This document shows, in pieces, positions 6,815 to 14,056 of a DNA stretch of 16,305 bases; the stretch's first letter is position 1, and every line of letters begins with the position of its first letter. Made by a program: the position numbers and the translations under genes. The notes below the pieces were generated by a model, which did no database searches, was not told where the DNA came from, and saw only the letters and a list, made by a program, of their open reading frames with translations. The stretch spans positions 1-16,305 of the forward strand of contig DATFDL010000528.1 of NCBI GenBank assembly GCA_035252155.1, in the 5' to 3' direction. Source of the stretch: JAICLL01 sp035252155. Its GTDB lineage: Bacteria; Planctomycetota; Planctomycetia; Pirellulales; JAICIG01.

Positions 6815-7408
6815 AAGCCAATCGGCTGCGGCGGCACGCCTCGGTATATGCCTCTTCAAGATCGACGGCGACCAGAGCCGCGTTGCGAAGCGCCAGTGGC
6901 AGCGTCGGCAAAGCTCCGCCCAAAGGTAGCGTCGTCGGCCAAACCTCGATCTGATCGCCCGAGGGCTGCCGCGACGGTCGATACGCAACGGCATACGTCG
7001 TTGCCGGCGGTTCCAAAAGAAACGGCCCGCCTTGGCACGATCCTTATTGCCCGGACTGACCAGCTCGATCGCGCCTACCAAGGTTGCGCCGGTCGCCGTG
7101 GCAAAGACCTGAACTTCCACCTCGTCGGGAAACACGGTTGGCACAATCAAGCTCGTCGCCGGCGGCGACCACACGGGGGTCAACGTTGCCGTCGCCACGG
7201 CGTTTTGGGCGCTCGTCGCATGCTCATCGAGCGTTGCGACGTCGACTTCGACCTGACTGCCAATATGCACCTGCATGTCAGCAAAGAACTGCTCGCCGAG
7301 AATATCGCGATTAAGCTTCTCGACGAGCGCGGCCGCCCTAAGGCCGTGAAAGCCCTCCCAGTTTCGTCGTTGGCTCACTGGGGGGTGGAAGTGATCGAGC
7401 AGGGGCAT
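6810..7408 (-). pseudogene. Broken DUF4058 gene (internal deletion and frameshift)
   Basis: The 5' part reads MPLLDHFHPPVSQRRNWEGF, then VEVDVATLDEH and FPDEVEVQVF, and ends in IELVSPGNKDRAKAG, the conserved N-terminal half of DUF4058 proteins. From about 7020 downward the matching C-terminal end continues in a different frame: EPPATTYAVAYRP, then IEVWPTTLPLGGALPTLPL and DLEEAYTEACRRSRL. The middle that normally links the two halves, which I recall as several dozen residues, is absent, so a deletion joined them out of frame. The start ATG is at 7408. The downstream-frame stop TAG (6810-6812) lies in the repeat copy next door. DUF4058 function is unknown. The long alternative frame starting at 7522 overlaps the permease gene and is not used. 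Confidence 0.75.
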
Positions 7409-7446
7409 AACGCCGAGTTTATCATGGGGCCGCCCCAGCGGCAAAC

Positions 7447-9063
7447 TCAGTGTGGTGTCTTGCCGGCCAGCCACCAGGCCGTTCCGGCGAGCAACTGCAC
7501 CACCAGATAAAAGGCGAGGCAAACGCCGGCCACCTGGTCGTCAACGCCGAAATGCAACAGCCGAAAGATGCGGATCGACAGGGTGTCGATGCCGGGCGGC
7601 GCGACTAAGATGCCGGCGTCGAGCTCGCCGAGCGACCAAGCGAACGCCACCAGCCAGGCAATGGCCAGCGCCGACCGTCGCTGAGGAAACACGACCCGCT
7701 GCCACCGCGACCACAGACCCGCCCCATCGACCGCCGCGCTGTCGATACTTTCTTGTGGAAACGCTCTCAGCGAGGGCCACAACACGAGCATGGCCAGCGG
7801 CAAGGCGTGCGCCACCGCCGCCAGCCAGGGCGCCGCGATCGACCGATCGTACAGCGCCACCAGCCAAGGAAGCTCGGAGCGGTTCATCAAGCCGATGATC
7901 GCCAGGCCAATCACCGGGCCGGGCACCGCCAGCAGCCACCCCACCGAAGCGATCGCCAGCCAAGCGCGGCCGGTTCCCCGCCGCCCGAGCCACGCCAACG
8001 GAAACGCCACGAACACGGCCGCCGTTGCCGCCGCACCGTCGATGATCAGCGACCAGCCGATCTCGCGCCGATAGCGGTAGGGGCTGGTGGCAATGAGCGT
8101 CACGCATTTTTCGAGCGACCAGGAGCGCACGCGGCCCGTGGGAGTTTCCGTCACCAGCACGCCGGTCTTCCAGGCCAGGTTCGCCAGCGGAAGCAATAAT
8201 AACAGCGCGACGATGGCAAGCGCGCCGGCCAACGCTGCCGGGCGCAAGCGCTTCCAGCGGAACACCAGGGGAGCAGCCTGGCTGGCCCGGCTACCGAGCG
8301 GAGAAACGGTTATGATCAGCAACAACACCGCGACGATCGCCCAACCGCTGATCGCGACCCCCTGGAGCACGCCGCGCGGAACCCCTAATGAAGCCGCCAA
8401 TGTTGATAGGAGCGAGTTGTCGAATTCGTCGGCGTCGAGCGGCACGTCGCCCAGAGCGTATTCGGTAAACAGCTCATCGGCATAGGTGCGGACTTGAAAG
8501 AAACTAGTTACGGCCATTTCACCGGCGGTCGTCAAGGCAACCCAGAGCGCGGCGACGGCGATCGCTCCGGCCGCGCGCCGGAAGGTAACACGCCGGATGA
8601 CCGTGGCAGGGCCGGCGTCGAGCAAAGCGTCTTCTTCCAGCTCGCGCTCAACCAGCGCCAGGCCGGCGGAAACGAACAGCACGACCCAGGGCAAGGCGGC
8701 GATGGCATGCACCCAGATTGCGCCGCGCCAGCCGGTGAGCCAGGCCGGATTTGGACGAAGCAGAGTTGCCCAGCCTTCCAGCCCGAACGCGGCTTTCCAG
8801 GCCCCGGCCTGCACGTAAAGCGGCACGAACAGCCAGCCAGCCATCAATCCGCCAAATAGCCGGCGTGCCGGCAGATCGGTTCGGACCAGCACGAACGCCA
8901 TCAGGCTGCCGATTGGCACGCTGATCCCTACAGTGGCCGCCGACAGCAGCAGCGTGTTTGCAGCCAGCCCGGCGGTGCGCTCGTCGGCCACCGCGAACGG
9001 CGCAACAGCGGCGCCGGACAAGATCAGCGCGATCAGCGTAGGCCAGCGGCGACGAAGCAGCAT
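7447..9063 (-). CDS. ABC transporter permease with two fused permease domains (iron(III)-type, FbpB/ThiP-like)
   Basis: A 538-residue inner-membrane protein with about 11-12 hydrophobic segments and two binding-protein-dependent permease domains in tandem. Each carries an EAA-type cytoplasmic loop that docks the ATPase: EEDALLDAGPATVIRRVTF (about 143-161) and ESIDSAAVDGAGLWSRWQRV (about 438-457). This duplicated layout is typical of ferric iron (FbpB/FutB) and thiamine (ThiP) transporters. The signal-like segment LIALILSGAAVAPFAVA forms the first membrane helix. The frame extends to 9138 only through a TTG start, so the ATG at 9063 is preferred, although its Shine-Dalgarno is poor. No ATPase or binding-protein gene is adjacent, so partners must be elsewhere and the substrate is uncertain. 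Confidence 0.85.
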   Translation of the reverse strand: MLLRRRWPTLIALILSGAAVAPFAVADERTAGLAANTLLLSAATVGISVPIGSLMAFVLVRTDLPARRLFGGLMAGWLFVPLYVQAGAWKAAFGLEGWATLLRPNPAWLTGWRGAIWVHAIAALPWVVLFVSAGLALVERELEEDALLDAGPATVIRRVTFRRAAGAIAVAALWVALTTAGEMAVTSFFQVRTYADELFTEYALGDVPLDADEFDNSLLSTLAASLGVPRGVLQGVAISGWAIVAVLLLIITVSPLGSRASQAAPLVFRWKRLRPAALAGALAIVALLLLLPLANLAWKTGVLVTETPTGRVRSWSLEKCVTLIATSPYRYRREIGWSLIIDGAAATAAVFVAFPLAWLGRRGTGRAWLAIASVGWLLAVPGPVIGLAIIGLMNRSELPWLVALYDRSIAAPWLAAVAHALPLAMLVLWPSLRAFPQESIDSAAVDGAGLWSRWQRVVFPQRRSALAIAWLVAFAWSLGELDAGILVAPPGIDTLSIRIFRLLHFGVDDQVAGVCLAFYLVVQLLAGTAWWLAGKTPH

Positions 9064-9149
9064 GAAACTAAAGAGGGACGCGGGCGACGGAGGAAATGGT
9101 ATTCGTTGGATAGAATCGGACACAGCGTTTTGAAACAAGCGGGACTTAA

Positions 9150-9359
9150 ATGAGATACCTGATTATCGTGGAACCTACTGCGACTGGCTACTCGGCTTAT
9201 TCACCCGATCTCCCTGGCTGCGTCTCGACGGGCGCCACCCGCGAGGCATGCGAAGCAAATATGCGGGAAGCGATCGAGTTTCATTTGTGTGGTCTTCGCG
9301 CGGAAGGCGAGCCAACACCGCAAGCCGCCTCTTCAGCCGCTTTTATCGAGATCGCTTAG
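9150..9359 (+). CDS. HicB-like protein (solitary type II antitoxin-family)
   Basis: A 69-residue protein with the degenerate RNase H-like fold of HicB: MRYLIIVEPTATGYSAYSPDLPGCVSTGATREACEANMREAIEFHL. The Y-x-A-x-x-PDLPGC-x-[ST]-G-x-T motif and the following helix are diagnostic. There is no C-terminal ribbon-helix-helix or helix-turn-helix domain, and no 60-80-codon HicA partner on either side. It belongs to the short solitary HicB-like proteins found in many bacteria, which may not be antitoxins. GGGA lies 5 bases upstream of the ATG. It is divergent from the ABC permease, whose start is 86 bases away, so the two share an upstream region. Confidence 0.85.
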   Translation: MRYLIIVEPTATGYSAYSPDLPGCVSTGATREACEANMREAIEFHLCGLRAEGEPTPQAASSAAFIEIA

Positions 9360-9377
9360 GTTCCGTAACTGACCACA

Positions 9378-9400
9378 CAACTGCGAACCGTTCGCAGTTG
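9378..9400. terminator. Perfect hairpin after the HicB-like gene, possible terminator
   Basis: Arms CAACTGCGAA and TTCGCAGTTG (10 bp, no mismatch) with loop CCG, 18 bases after the HicB-like stop. No T-run follows, so it may act as an mRNA 3' end stabiliser rather than an intrinsic terminator. Confidence 0.5.
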
Positions 9401-9438
9401 TCACACTGGGCAAGGTTGCTGGGTGTTCCAGTCGGTAA

Positions 9439-9476
9439 CAGCCGGGGCATCGGCAAGCCTCTGCCCCAGCCACCGC
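9439..9476. repeat. Dispersed repeat, copy 2 (GGGGCA/TGCCCC hairpin)
   Basis: Second copy of the element at 3482-3518, with two substitutions in the loop. It lies between the HicB-like gene and the HEAT-repeat gene, and is followed by further non-coding sequence up to the promoter at 9568. Confidence 0.8.
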
Positions 9477-9567
9477 CATAAACAGGTTGCCGCCACAGGG
9501 ACGACCTAGGAAGGTCATCCTCCGTTCCTTGAATCCTGAACGCCGACCCCTGGCCCCTTGATTCGCC

Positions 9568-9597
9568 TTGGACCCCCACGTCAGGCTTTGCTATAGT
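9568..9597 (+). promoter_or_regulatory. Sigma70-like promoter of the HEAT-repeat gene
   Basis: TTGGAC (9568-9573), an 18-base spacer and TATAGT (9592-9597). The predicted transcript starts near 9604, leaving a leader of about 48 bases before the ATG at 9652. Confidence 0.5.
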
Positions 9598-9651
9598 CCC
9601 ACGCTGTCACATCTCGCGCTTTCCGGGGGGCGGGCTCTCGTTTTACTGGGC

Positions 9652-10347
9652 ATGCACTCGCGCCGCGCAAAAATCGTGCTGGCCGCCGGCTGGTGTTTAC
9701 TGGCCGTCAGCGGCTGGGGCTGCGCGTCGTCGAAACCGCGCACATGGTATGACCCGTTCGGCGTCTTCACTAAACAGAAGGAAGAAGGACGCAAGGTCGT
9801 CACGCAAGACGAGTGGAACAAAGTCATCCGCCAACTGGCCAAGACCGCACCGAAGCTGCCGCCTGACCAGCAAGAGCGGGCCTCGCACGAGCTCGCCCAA
9901 TTCTTGGCGAAAGAGCGTGAGCCGCTCACCCGAGGCATCATGCTGCGCACGCTGGCTGCCTTTCCGACCAAAACCGCCGAGCATATGCTGCGCGCCGGGC
10001 TGCGCGACGGCGACCAGGACGTGCGCGTGGTCTGTTGCGATGCCTGGGCGCGGCGCGGCGGGCCGGAGGCGGTGCGCGTGCTTTCCGAGGTGCTGTCGAC
10101 CGACACCGATCTCGACGTGCGCTTGGCGGCTGCCCGTGGACTGGGCCAGTTGAAGGACGAACAAGCGGTCGGCGCGCTGGGTCTGGCCTTGGACGACGAC
10201 AACCCGGCCATGCGATTGCGGGCCGTCGAGTCGCTGCGCGCGATCACGGGCAAAAACTTCAAAACCATCTCAGAGTGGCGCGCCTTTGCACACGGCGAGA
10301 AGCGCGATCCGCCCAGCTTGGCGGAGCGGTTGCGCCGGTTGTTCTGA
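9652..10347 (+). CDS. Putative envelope lipoprotein with HEAT repeats
   Basis: A 231-residue protein. The N-terminus MHSRRAKIVLAAGWCLLAVS followed by GWGCASSK is a short basic, hydrophobic signal with a Cys at residue 23. The lipobox is imperfect (Trp at -2), so lipidation is likely but not certain. After a linker (YDPFGVFTKQKEEGRK), residues from about 55 form alpha-helical PBS-lyase-type HEAT repeats. The clearest units are QDVRVVCCDAWARRGGPEAVRVL, broken here at DAWARR, then LDVRLAAARGLGQ and PAMRLRAVESLRAITG. HEAT arrays usually hold protein partners; no enzyme activity is expected. The frame extends to 9568, but that would run through the promoter, so 9652 is chosen. It is followed, 76 bases later, by the diguanylate cyclase gene on the same strand. 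Confidence 0.75.
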   Translation: MHSRRAKIVLAAGWCLLAVSGWGCASSKPRTWYDPFGVFTKQKEEGRKVVTQDEWNKVIRQLAKTAPKLPPDQQERASHELAQFLAKEREPLTRGIMLRTLAAFPTKTAEHMLRAGLRDGDQDVRVVCCDAWARRGGPEAVRVLSEVLSTDTDLDVRLAAARGLGQLKDEQAVGALGLALDDDNPAMRLRAVESLRAITGKNFKTISEWRAFAHGEKRDPPSLAERLRRLF

Positions 10348-10423
10348 AAGTGCCGCGCCTGCTTGTAACCTATATTTCTCCGTGGGAAACTGCCGGAAAG
10401 TATGACAGCGAGGCTACGGCGCC

Positions 10424-11446
10424 GTGGAAATCCTGACGCAAATCCTAGGGTGGGTGCTGGCCAGCGTGGTCGCCAGCCTGATGGCCGGTTTTTATATCGG
10501 CCGCACCAAGACGCATTCCGAGCAGCAGCGGCAAGCGCAAAAAGACCGCGAGACCGCCCTGCAATCGCTGGTCGGCGTGCTCAAGAGCGTGCAAGACCTG
10601 AGCACCGACGTCGATCACCGCAACACGGAAATGAACGAGGTCCGCCGGCACGTCGACGACATCCGCGTGACCGGTGAAATGGAAGGTCTGCGGCAAGATT
10701 TGCTCGGCCAGGTGCTGGCCATATTGGCCTCGAACCAAAAGATGGAAGAGGACCTCACCTTTGCCCGTTGCCGGATGGAGCAGCAGGCCGAGGAGATCGA
10801 CCGCACCCGTCGCGAGGCCCATACTGACGCCCTCTCGGGCGTGGCCAACCGCAAGGCGTTCGACGATCGCCTGCGGCTGTTGCTGGCCTACCACCGCCGC
10901 GACGGCGTGCCATTTGTGCTGATGTTGACCGATCTCGACCACTTCAAGTGGATCAACGATACTTATGGCCACCAGGCGGGCGACCGCGTCATTCGGCAGC
11001 TCGGCGATTTGCTGAAGCAACTGGTGCGCGAAGGCGACTTTGTGGCCCGCTTTGGCGGCGACGAGTTCGCCGTGTTGCTGCCGCATTGTGATCTCGAGTC
11101 GGCGATGGCCGTGGCCAATCGTCTCTGCACGGAGGCCACTCGTACCAACTTCGGCGTCGCTACGACCGAAGCCACCGCCATCACCGTCAGCGCGGGGCTG
11201 GCCATCGTGCATCCGGGTGATACGACCGAATCGCTCTTCGAACGTGCCGACGCCGCGCTCTATGCGTCGAAAAACGGGGGGCGGAACCAGGTCCGTTGCC
11301 AAGAGCAAACGCCCTCCGATTTTCCGGCGCCTCAAGACCGATCCCCCCGGCAAATCCAAGCGCCGTGTCAAGACCCACCATTGGCAATGCCTCTGGTGCT
11401 GGTGCCCGAGCTGCCCTTCGATTCGACTTCGGCGAATCTGACCTGA
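10424..11446 (+). CDS. Membrane-anchored GGDEF diguanylate cyclase
   Basis: A 340-residue enzyme predicted to make cyclic di-GMP from two GTP. Residues 5-26 (TQILGWVLASVVASLMAGFY) form one membrane anchor, followed by a long charged coiled coil (about 30-130) that should mediate dimerisation. The catalytic domain starts at THTDALSGVANR-like EAHTDALSGVANRKAF; DLDHFKWINDTYGHQAGD binds nucleotide and metal. The active-site motif is intact (RFGGDEFAV, GGDEF 211-215). RxxD (R202-D205) lies five residues before it, the usual inhibitory I-site, so product inhibition is expected. No EAL or sensor domain is present. The Pro-rich tail after residue 290 is variable. The start is GTG with GCGAGG upstream; a possible -10 TATATT is at 10371-10376. 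Confidence 0.92.
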   Translation: MEILTQILGWVLASVVASLMAGFYIGRTKTHSEQQRQAQKDRETALQSLVGVLKSVQDLSTDVDHRNTEMNEVRRHVDDIRVTGEMEGLRQDLLGQVLAILASNQKMEEDLTFARCRMEQQAEEIDRTRREAHTDALSGVANRKAFDDRLRLLLAYHRRDGVPFVLMLTDLDHFKWINDTYGHQAGDRVIRQLGDLLKQLVREGDFVARFGGDEFAVLLPHCDLESAMAVANRLCTEATRTNFGVATTEATAITVSAGLAIVHPGDTTESLFERADAALYASKNGGRNQVRCQEQTPSDFPAPQDRSPRQIQAPCQDPPLAMPLVLVPELPFDSTSANLT

Positions 11447-11697
11447 TCGGCGTCGGCCAATCACCAGGCGTCGAAGTCTTCTCAGACCTTTCTGGCCGGA
11501 AGTGCGGCAGAGCCGTTTTCTCGTGTAGTATTGTTTCGCGTTCTCTGCTCTAATCCGCACCCTCCGCATCTTGCGACGGCCGGCGCGCGGAACCACCGCC
11601 GGGCACCGGCCCCGCATCAACTCATCGTCCGACGCCTTCCGATATGACAGTTGCCCGACACGGCCACCGCCGTGCGGCAGTGCCTGGTTGAACGCCT

Positions 11698-13341
11698 ATG
11701 CCTCGCCACTTTCGCCGCCCGACAACGCCCGCCTGCTGGTGGTTCGCCGCGTTCTGCGCGGCATGTTTGTTTCCGCTAATTGCATTCGCCGGGCCGTCCG
11801 GCAAGTCCCGCCGTTCCGGCAGACCTGGCGCATTGGCATTCGTCAGGGCCTCCGAAGATGCCGACGACAGCAAGGACACGCTGCCTGCGGACGACGACGA
11901 GGACGTGCCTCACGGCAACCCTGCGGATTGCAACGGCGCCGATGTCTTGGATGCACCGGCGGCGCCTGCCGAAGCCGCGATGAGCGACGATGCCGACCGG
12001 GAAGGACTGCCGCCGCGCGATTCGATCGACGAGGCCTCACCCGAAGATCTGCCCGACGAATTGCCCGAAGAGCTGCCCGACGCTCGTTCTTTTCCAATCG
12101 GCCAGCATGGCAGCGAGCTGATCGTGCTGCGCGATAAGGTACGGCGCGTCCTGAAGCACTACCAAGGCCGCACTATCAACGCCCGCGACAACAATTGCTG
12201 GGAGGTGATGCACTGGATCATCGCCTACGGAGTGAATTCCCACATCCGTTCGGGCGGGCCCAGGGGGGGCGCCGCGGTCAACTCGATCGGCTGGCTTTGC
12301 TACGGCAACCGCTGCGCCGGCCAGGCGCTGCTCAATCTGGAACAGGGGCGGATCGCCGCCGCCAAGGGGCCGCGGGTGCAGGGCCACTACGGCCAATTCT
12401 TGGCGATTCTGGCCCAATCGAAAGTAATGAAGAACTACCCGATCCGGGCCGGCAACCGCAATTTCACCGTCGCAGACCTGATTGAAACCGAAAAACTTGG
12501 CTGCGAGGAAGGCATCGAGCTGACGTTCAAGCTGATCGCGCTGGCCCATTATCTCGACCTGAACGAGACGTGGCGCAACCGGGCTGGCCAAGAATGGTCT
12601 GTCTCGAGGCTAGTGCGCGAGGAGATCAAAGCCCCCATCCGCGGCGCAGCCTGCGGGGGTACGCACCGGCTGATGGGCCTCAGCTACGCCGTTCACGAAC
12701 GGCGCAAACACGGACAGCCGATCGACGGGCAGTTTCGCCGCGCCGAAAAGTACATCAACGACTTTCACGCCTACACTTTCGCGCATCAAAACTCCGACGG
12801 TTCGTTCAGCACTGAGTGGTTCAAGGGACGCGGCACGCGCACCGATCTCGATCGCCGCTTGCAGACCACCGGGCATATTTTGGAATGGATGGTCTACTCG
12901 GCGCCGGCCGAGATGCTCCGCGACCCACGACTGGTGAAGGCCGTCGATTACCTGTCGGGCATTTTGGCGGCCCAGCCCGATCGGGCCTGGTCGCTTGGCC
13001 CCTTGGGGCATGGCCTGCATGCCTTGGCCCTCTACGACGAGCGCGTTTTTCAGCCGGCTGCTCCGCCCGCGCTGGCCCGCCGCCGCGGCGATCGGGTTGC
13101 CGACCTACGCGAGCCGCCGGAAATCATTCCAACCGTCTCGGTCGAGCCACGTCAGCCGGTGGTCATGCCCGTTGTACCGGGCCGCGGCCGACTTCCGCTC
13201 CGCGCGCTCGATGCCGAGGAGGAAACGGGCGACCATTCTTGGGACGACGGGCAGCGGGCTGAGACCGAGCCGGAAGGACTCGACACCGCCGATATCGACG
13301 AAGTGCAGCCGTTGCCGGCAGTGCCGACCGCCGGCGAGTAA
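11698..13341 (+). CDS. Secreted planctomycete hypothetical protein with toroid-like helical repeats
   Basis: A 547-residue exported protein of unknown function. Residues 1-32 form a signal peptide (ACWWFAAFCAACLFPLIAFA). Residues about 50-130 are an acidic, Pro/Asp/Glu-rich linker (DLPDELPEELPD). The globular part begins near 135 and contains DNNCWEVMHWIIAYGVN and, near the C-terminus, QNSDGSFSTEWF followed by QTTGHILEWMVYSAP and LVKAVDYLSGIL. The pattern QN-x-DGSF plus paired helices resembles the alpha/alpha-toroid of terpene cyclases and thioester proteins, but without their catalytic motifs. I recognise a similar W-E-[VI]-MH motif in planctomycete proteins only. The C-terminal 100 residues are again Pro and acid rich. 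It stands alone: 251 bases from the cyclase gene, with no partner. Confidence 0.8.
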   Translation: MPRHFRRPTTPACWWFAAFCAACLFPLIAFAGPSGKSRRSGRPGALAFVRASEDADDSKDTLPADDDEDVPHGNPADCNGADVLDAPAAPAEAAMSDDADREGLPPRDSIDEASPEDLPDELPEELPDARSFPIGQHGSELIVLRDKVRRVLKHYQGRTINARDNNCWEVMHWIIAYGVNSHIRSGGPRGGAAVNSIGWLCYGNRCAGQALLNLEQGRIAAAKGPRVQGHYGQFLAILAQSKVMKNYPIRAGNRNFTVADLIETEKLGCEEGIELTFKLIALAHYLDLNETWRNRAGQEWSVSRLVREEIKAPIRGAACGGTHRLMGLSYAVHERRKHGQPIDGQFRRAEKYINDFHAYTFAHQNSDGSFSTEWFKGRGTRTDLDRRLQTTGHILEWMVYSAPAEMLRDPRLVKAVDYLSGILAAQPDRAWSLGPLGHGLHALALYDERVFQPAAPPALARRRGDRVADLREPPEIIPTVSVEPRQPVVMPVVPGRGRLPLRALDAEEETGDHSWDDGQRAETEPEGLDTADIDEVQPLPAVPTAGE

Positions 13342-13400
13342 ATTGCGAGCATCGGCCCGCGATTTTGGCTACTAGACCGGCCCACGGGAGGCAGAAAAGA

Positions 13401-13428
13401 GGGCAGAAAAGGTGTCAGGAACCTTTGC
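13401..13428 (+). repeat. Left 28-bp REP-like inverted repeat of the RAYT element
   Basis: Begins GGGCAGAAAAGG and ends ACCTTTGC; identical to the reverse complement of 14095-14122. The transposase stop codon TGA (13415-13417) is inside it, so the last residues SKGS are encoded by the repeat. Confidence 0.88.
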
Positions 13429-14056
13429 TTTGCGAACTAGTCTCCTTTCTCGGGCGACCGCGCGGGCGAATCGTCGATTCCAAACCGAGACAGCGAATGG
13501 CGTGATCGCTCCAGGACTCACTTCCAAAAGGACTTCCGCGTTCAACGCACTTTCGTATCGCCGCCAACTCCGCCTCAGTCTGTGCCGCGTTGACGTGCTC
13601 GACCCAGCCCGCTTTGCGAGGAAGGGGCCACGAGGCGAGCCGCGGTTTTTCGTCCGTCGGCCCGTGTAGCCAGCGGTAAAGGCTGGACCAACGCCAGGCC
13701 TCGGCACGACGCACCAGGTTCGCGCGCAATGCGTTCCGCTCGACATACCGCGCGACCGTGTAAAAGTGGTCATCTTCCTCGACAGGAAATGATTTGAACC
13801 TTCCTTGGTAGACGTGCCCGTAGCCGATCGAGTGCCGATGGGCGTGCCAGCGCTGGGTATAGACCAGCAGGTGCCAGTGAGTGCGCATCAGGCAATACGC
13901 CAAAAGCCGCGTTCCCTCACGTTCCACCGCTTCCGCCAGAATCTTTTCGAACGCGTCGTAGTCCGCGTCATCATCGAACAGGTCCATCCGCGCATTCCCA
14001 CGGTTGAGCACGTGGTACACATATCCACCCTCTGCCGCTCGGTGTGGTCTTCCCAT
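13415..14056 (-). CDS. REP-associated tyrosine transposase (RAYT, Y1_Tnp/IS200-like), probably shortened
   Basis: A 213-residue HUH-type single-strand DNA transposase of the family that mobilises REP palindromes. The sequence runs MGRPHRAAEGGYVYHVLNRG, then LLAYCLMRTHWHLLV with the metal-binding HWH (60-62), GHVYQGRFKSFPVEEDDHF, and RYVERNALRANLV, where Y104 is the candidate nucleophile. It ends GLESTIRPRGRPRKE. Between HWHLLV and TQRWHAH the protein is shorter than planctomycete relatives I know, in which about 18 residues (a PR-x-DG-x-L-type helix) are present, so an in-frame deletion may have impaired activity. The ATG at 14056 lies 39 bases inside the right inverted repeat. The long frame at 13372-13773 is a shadow. 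Confidence 0.88.
   Translation of the reverse strand: MGRPHRAAEGGYVYHVLNRGNARMDLFDDDADYDAFEKILAEAVEREGTRLLAYCLMRTHWHLLVYTQRWHAHRHSIGYGHVYQGRFKSFPVEEDDHFYTVARYVERNALRANLVRRAEAWRWSSLYRWLHGPTDEKPRLASWPLPRKAGWVEHVNAAQTEAELAAIRKCVERGSPFGSESWSDHAIRCLGLESTIRPRGRPRKETSSQSKGS

Noticed and set aside
6752..7510. 252-codon plus-strand frame
   Set aside because: It runs opposite the DUF4058 remnant and starts in the repeat; no motif of its own.
10445..11620. 391-codon minus-strand frame opposite the diguanylate cyclase
   Set aside because: High-GC antisense shadow; the GGDEF protein on the other strand is unambiguous.
11447..11697. Possible promoter or RNA upstream of the 547-aa protein gene
   Set aside because: TTGTTT (11531) and TCTAAT (11549) are only 12 bases apart, too close for a sigma70 promoter; no other structure seen.
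12037..12591. 184-codon minus-strand frame
   Set aside because: Antisense to the secreted 547-aa protein, no recognisable family.
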